A DNA stretch of 5,621 nucleotides, from assembly GCA_021844725.1 (NCBI GenBank), contig JAKBSX010000240.1, forward strand, positions 1-5,621, read 5' to 3'. Made by a program: the position numbers and the translations under genes. This document shows positions 5,481-5,621 of this stretch, in pieces; the stretch's first letter is position 1; every line of letters starts with the position of its first letter. Origin of the DNA: Actinomycetes bacterium (GTDB taxonomy: Bacteria > Actinomycetota > Acidimicrobiia > Acidimicrobiales > Acidimicrobiaceae). The notes under the pieces were generated by a model, which had not been told where the DNA came from, did no database searches, and saw only the letters and a list, made by a program, of their open reading frames with translations.

Positions 5481-5621
5481 TTATTATTAGAACAAAAGAT
5501 TGCCAACGACAGACTCCAGGGAATTCAATCAGTCCCTCAGGCACAAAAGAGACGGAAGGGATTAGTCAAACGTCACATCACTTATCGTTTGGTGGCCGCG
5601 ATCCATCCCATCTCTCAAGAT
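5481..5621. other. Right end without a firm gene
   Basis: Two plus-strand frames stay open from the end of the small membrane protein gene to the window edge. One begins with a GTG overlapping the TGA stop (GTGA, 5477-5480) and could be a translationally coupled gene, but its predicted chain is low in hydrophobic residues and shows no motif. A minus-strand frame entering from the right ends at TAA 5562-5564. None can be supported on so little sequence. Confidence 0.4.

Noticed and set aside
5562..5621. Minus-strand frame entering from the right edge and ending at TAA 5562-5564
   Set aside because: Only 19 codons are visible, they have no recognisable motif, and two plus-strand frames are open over the same bases.

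Overview
The window looks like an accessory stretch of a microbial, most likely archaeal, chromosome. The pointers to archaea are indirect: T-rich runs directly after two stop codons, TATA-like boxes at suitable distances from two starts, little visible Shine-Dalgarno use apart from one good AAGGAG, and a large restriction-methylation protein of a kind common in archaea. A bacterial host is not excluded, and no finer placement is possible from the sequence alone.

Layout. Positions 1-451 hold no convincing gene, only small hairpins. Positions 452-3627 (minus strand) carry a restriction-modification locus of the type IIG (Eco57I-like) kind. It is written as two reading frames overlapping by four bases (ATGA). 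The first (1570-3627) has a PD-(D/E)XK nuclease core followed by an N6-adenine methyltransferase with DPSCGSG and NPPW motifs. The second (452-1573) has the target-recognition/C-terminal part. In most relatives these regions form one chain of about 1,000-1,100 residues, so this is either a frameshifted gene or a true two-subunit enzyme.

A gap of about 330 bases with an imperfect duplicated element and an inverted repeat separates this locus from a divergent small winged-helix protein gene (3958-4242, plus strand). That gene is a candidate controller of the system or of itself. It converges on an unrecognised protein with two membrane helices and a cytosolic domain (4296-5054, minus strand). 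A second divergent region (5055-5234) with a perfect inverted repeat and TATA-like boxes leads to a small multi-pass membrane protein (5235-5480, plus strand). The last 141 bases hold no firm gene.

Functionally, the only clear activity is sequence-specific DNA methylation and probably cleavage. The winged-helix protein may regulate it, and the two membrane proteins could be neighbours in a defence or mobile-gene island, but no direct evidence joins them to the restriction system.
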